The notes under the pieces were generated by a model that saw only the letters and a list, made by a program, of their open reading frames with translations, was not told the DNA's origin and searched no databases. Positions 4,769-5,801 of a stretch of 5,801 bases of DNA are shown here, in pieces; position 1 is the first letter of the stretch, and every line of letters starts with the position of its first letter. Both the position numbers and the translations under genes were made by a program. Source of the DNA: an uncultured Chloroflexota bacterium (GTDB lineage Bacteria; Chloroflexota; Anaerolineae; Aggregatilineales; Phototrophicaceae); NCBI GenBank assembly GCA_937870805.1, contig CALMZT010000701.1, positions 1 to 5,801 of the forward strand. Reading direction: 5' to 3'.

Positions 4769-5122
4769 TCAGGTCACGTTCAGCCCACGACGTACAACTT
4801 CTAGCGCCCCTTGCGCCTTGAGCAAGTTGCCTCTGTCATAGATTTCCATCAGGGTGTCAAGTTCTTCTTGTCCAGCAGTATCTAGCTCACCTTCACTATT
4901 TAATTCCAGCAATTCGTGTAAACGCTGGCTTTGATCAGCGGGCATTTTTGCGTCAGCCAGACGTAACACCTCTGCGTCCGATAGCTGCTCCACGCCAATA
5001 TTTTCTCGATCTTCGAGTTTGGCAGTCATCAATTCAGTCACGTCACGCCCGATAATCTGAGCGAGCAGAAGATACTGTTGATAGAGTTCTTCCGAAACAT
5101 TCAGCATCACTTGAACGGTCAT
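4769..5122 (-). CDS. Small acidic hypothetical protein with LLE-NS-G-L motif (117 aa)
   Basis: A 117-aa, probably cytoplasmic, acidic protein and second gene of a two-gene operon. The N-terminus (1-36) reads as one strand, MTVQVMLNVS, followed by helices and GRDVTELM. That pattern recalls ribbon-helix-helix-like small proteins, but this is inference only. Then come LSDAEVLRLAD (47-57) and RLHELLELNSEGEL (67-80). The region 66-110 aligns with residues 37-80 of the upstream 88-aa protein (LLE-NS-G-L ... LKA-AL), suggesting a shared domain. I recall similar short proteins (LSDEEVLALAD, LL--N-EGEL, RKAQAL--VRRGL) in Chloroflexota and cyanobacteria with no assigned function. TTAGGA (5130-5135) lies 7 nt before ATG 5122. 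The gap to the upstream gene is 26 nt. A regulatory or antitoxin-like role is possible, but no toxin partner is visible. Confidence 0.8.
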   Translation of the reverse strand: MTVQVMLNVSEELYQQYLLLAQIIGRDVTELMTAKLEDRENIGVEQLSDAEVLRLADAKMPADQSQRLHELLELNSEGELDTAGQEELDTLMEIYDRGNLLKAQGALEVVRRGLNVT

Positions 5123-5148
5123 TTAAATATCCTAATTTTACTGGTCAT

Positions 5149-5415
5149 CTACTTAACCCCATTATGTTTCTTACTCAAATCCTCTAACGCTTTTGCCTTC
5201 AGTGACGACACAAGGCGATCAAAATGAAGCATCTGCTCCAATTCAAGGCGTTCATCCAGCGTGAGCGTGCCTGCACTGTTACGCTCTAACAGTACCTCCG
5301 CACGGGCTTGCGCTTCTTCAGAGGCTTCAAAGGCTAAGATTTCCTGAGGAGTGGCTTTTTCAGCAAGGTATGCAACGAATTCTTCAAATGCGGTTGGGAT
5401 ATGGAGCATCGTCAT
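5149..5415 (-). CDS. Small acidic hypothetical protein with LLE-NS-G-L motif (88 aa)
   Basis: An 88-aa mostly helical protein and first gene of the two-gene operon. Features are a hydrophobic N-terminal helix (FEEFVAYLAEKA, 10-21), PQEILAFEASEEAQ (23-36), then R38-AEVLLERNSAGTL (to 51) and a C-terminal SLKAKALEDL (71-80). The part from residue 37 on is paralogous to the C-terminal half of the next gene's product. There is no signal peptide or membrane helix. AGGAGG (5421-5426) sits 5 nt before ATG 5415 and 11 nt before the alternative ATG 5409; I chose 5415, but two fewer residues are possible. A -10 TATAAT lies at 5439-5444. Function is unknown; I recall similar PQEILAF/LLE-N proteins in the same kinds of genomes. 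Confidence 0.8.
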   Translation of the reverse strand: MTMLHIPTAFEEFVAYLAEKATPQEILAFEASEEAQARAEVLLERNSAGTLTLDERLELEQMLHFDRLVSSLKAKALEDLSKKHNGVK

Positions 5416-5438
5416 CGCTTCCTCCTACACTTAACCGC

Positions 5439-5446
5439 ATTATACT
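5439..5446. promoter_or_regulatory. Overlapping divergent -10 boxes (ATTATACT)
   Basis: In the 61-nt gap between divergent genes, the minus strand has consensus TATAAT (5439-5444), placing a start near 5432, 17 nt from ATG 5415. The plus strand has TATACT (5441-5446), placing a start near 5453, about 24 nt from ATG 5477. Neither has a good -35. The two boxes share four base pairs, so both cannot be occupied at once. Confidence 0.5.
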
Positions 5447-5476
5447 GGAAATGCCTATTTAACAGAGGATTTTGCA

Positions 5477-5776
5477 ATGCTCCACTTCTACGTGCGCCTC
5501 TGCACCACCCTCACACTGCTGTTCACTTTAGTCAGCATCACCCTGATCGCACTCGGCAGTACGCAGCCCATCCACCCGGCGCTGCGCGGCTTCGTGGAAG
5601 GCTGCGAAGGCATTCCGCAGCCGTGCTGGTATGGTATCGTGCCGGGGGTGACGATGATGGAGGATGCACGCAGCATTTTACAGAACTTAGGTTATGAACA
5701 ATCACATGAAAATGGATTGTATTTATCAATACCTTCGCCAAAAATGAAGGGATGTAGGGCTTTTGAGGTAGAGTAG
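5477..5776 (+). CDS. Membrane-anchored small protein with PCWYGI-PG motif (99 aa), possibly truncated
   Basis: A 99-aa protein. Residues 6-28 are a strongly hydrophobic segment (VRLCTTLTLLFTLVSITLIALG) after a short N-terminus, so it is a signal anchor or uncleaved signal peptide, with the rest presumably outside the membrane. The outer part carries C43-EGIPQPC49-WYGIVPGVT, then MMEDARSIL and LGY. I recall this 'C-----PCW-GI-PG-T--EA---L' motif in small Chloroflexota envelope proteins, where a longer C-terminal domain usually follows. Here the frame ends about 25 residues after LGY, in AT-rich, less protein-like sequence, so a frameshift or truncation is possible. GAGG (5465-5468) lies 8 nt before the ATG. 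It is divergent from the 88/117-aa operon. Function unknown. Confidence 0.7.
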   Translation: MLHFYVRLCTTLTLLFTLVSITLIALGSTQPIHPALRGFVEGCEGIPQPCWYGIVPGVTMMEDARSILQNLGYEQSHENGLYLSIPSPKMKGCRAFEVE

Positions 5777-5801
5777 TTGTCAACCAAAACAAACGACTCA
5801 G

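Overview
The window reads as bacterial chromosome, most likely from the Chloroflexota (Anaerolineae and relatives). This placement is an inference. It rests on the small-protein families present (the 'MNS-NW-N-D' short proteins, the 'LLE-N-G-L' short proteins, and an anchored 'PCWYGI-PG' protein) and on the style of the intergenic palindromes (gcccctctc/gagaggggc, TTGTAGGG...). No marker gene fixes the taxon. Coding DNA is moderately GC-rich, while the long intergenic regions are AT-richer and full of inverted repeats.

Left block (6-1504, all minus strand). Two tandem small paralogous proteins (77 and 63 aa) are followed by a two-domain GNAT acetyltransferase (322 aa). Each has a Shine-Dalgarno sequence, and the order and spacing fit co-transcription from right to left.

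Intergenic block (1505-2226). I see no gene here. It holds a possible promoter/operator for the left block, an orphan terminator-like hairpin, a GC-rich interspersed hairpin, a second inverted repeat, a REP-like palindrome (copy A), and a 177-bp MITE-like element at 2015-2191. The MITE-like element is the most interesting object in the window. It has 13-bp terminal inverted repeats matching at 12 of 13 positions and a 7-bp direct repeat TTACTCA at both borders. It is built of two inverted halves, each carrying two nested hairpins in the same order. The hairpin stems differ between halves but stay self-complementary, giving six compensated base pairs, while the loops (TTCAA, TGAA) are conserved.

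Central gene (2227-4293, plus). This is a 688-aa membrane-anchored iron-sulfur oxidoreductase: a NarI-like cytochrome b domain, two 4Fe-4S motifs and two CCG domains. That architecture matches the DUF224 / HdrDE-like group, which includes ETF:menaquinone oxidoreductase (EMO). It probably passes electrons between a soluble flavoprotein and the quinone pool. No etfAB genes lie in the window.

Right block. A possible 73-aa gene (4290-4511, minus) has good start signals but carries a tandem heptamer array near its start. After that come a second REP-like palindrome (copy B, inverted relative to copy A) and a two-gene minus-strand operon of small acidic proteins (88 and 117 aa) sharing a C-terminal motif. 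Divergent from this operon, across overlapping -10 boxes, is a short membrane-anchored protein of 99 aa (plus), which may be C-terminally truncated.

I found no rRNA, tRNA, CRISPR array, transposase or phage gene. The candidate for something undescribed is the repeat biology: the foldback element with covarying stems, apparently inserted at the edge of a REP-like palindrome and forming the upstream border of the oxidoreductase gene.
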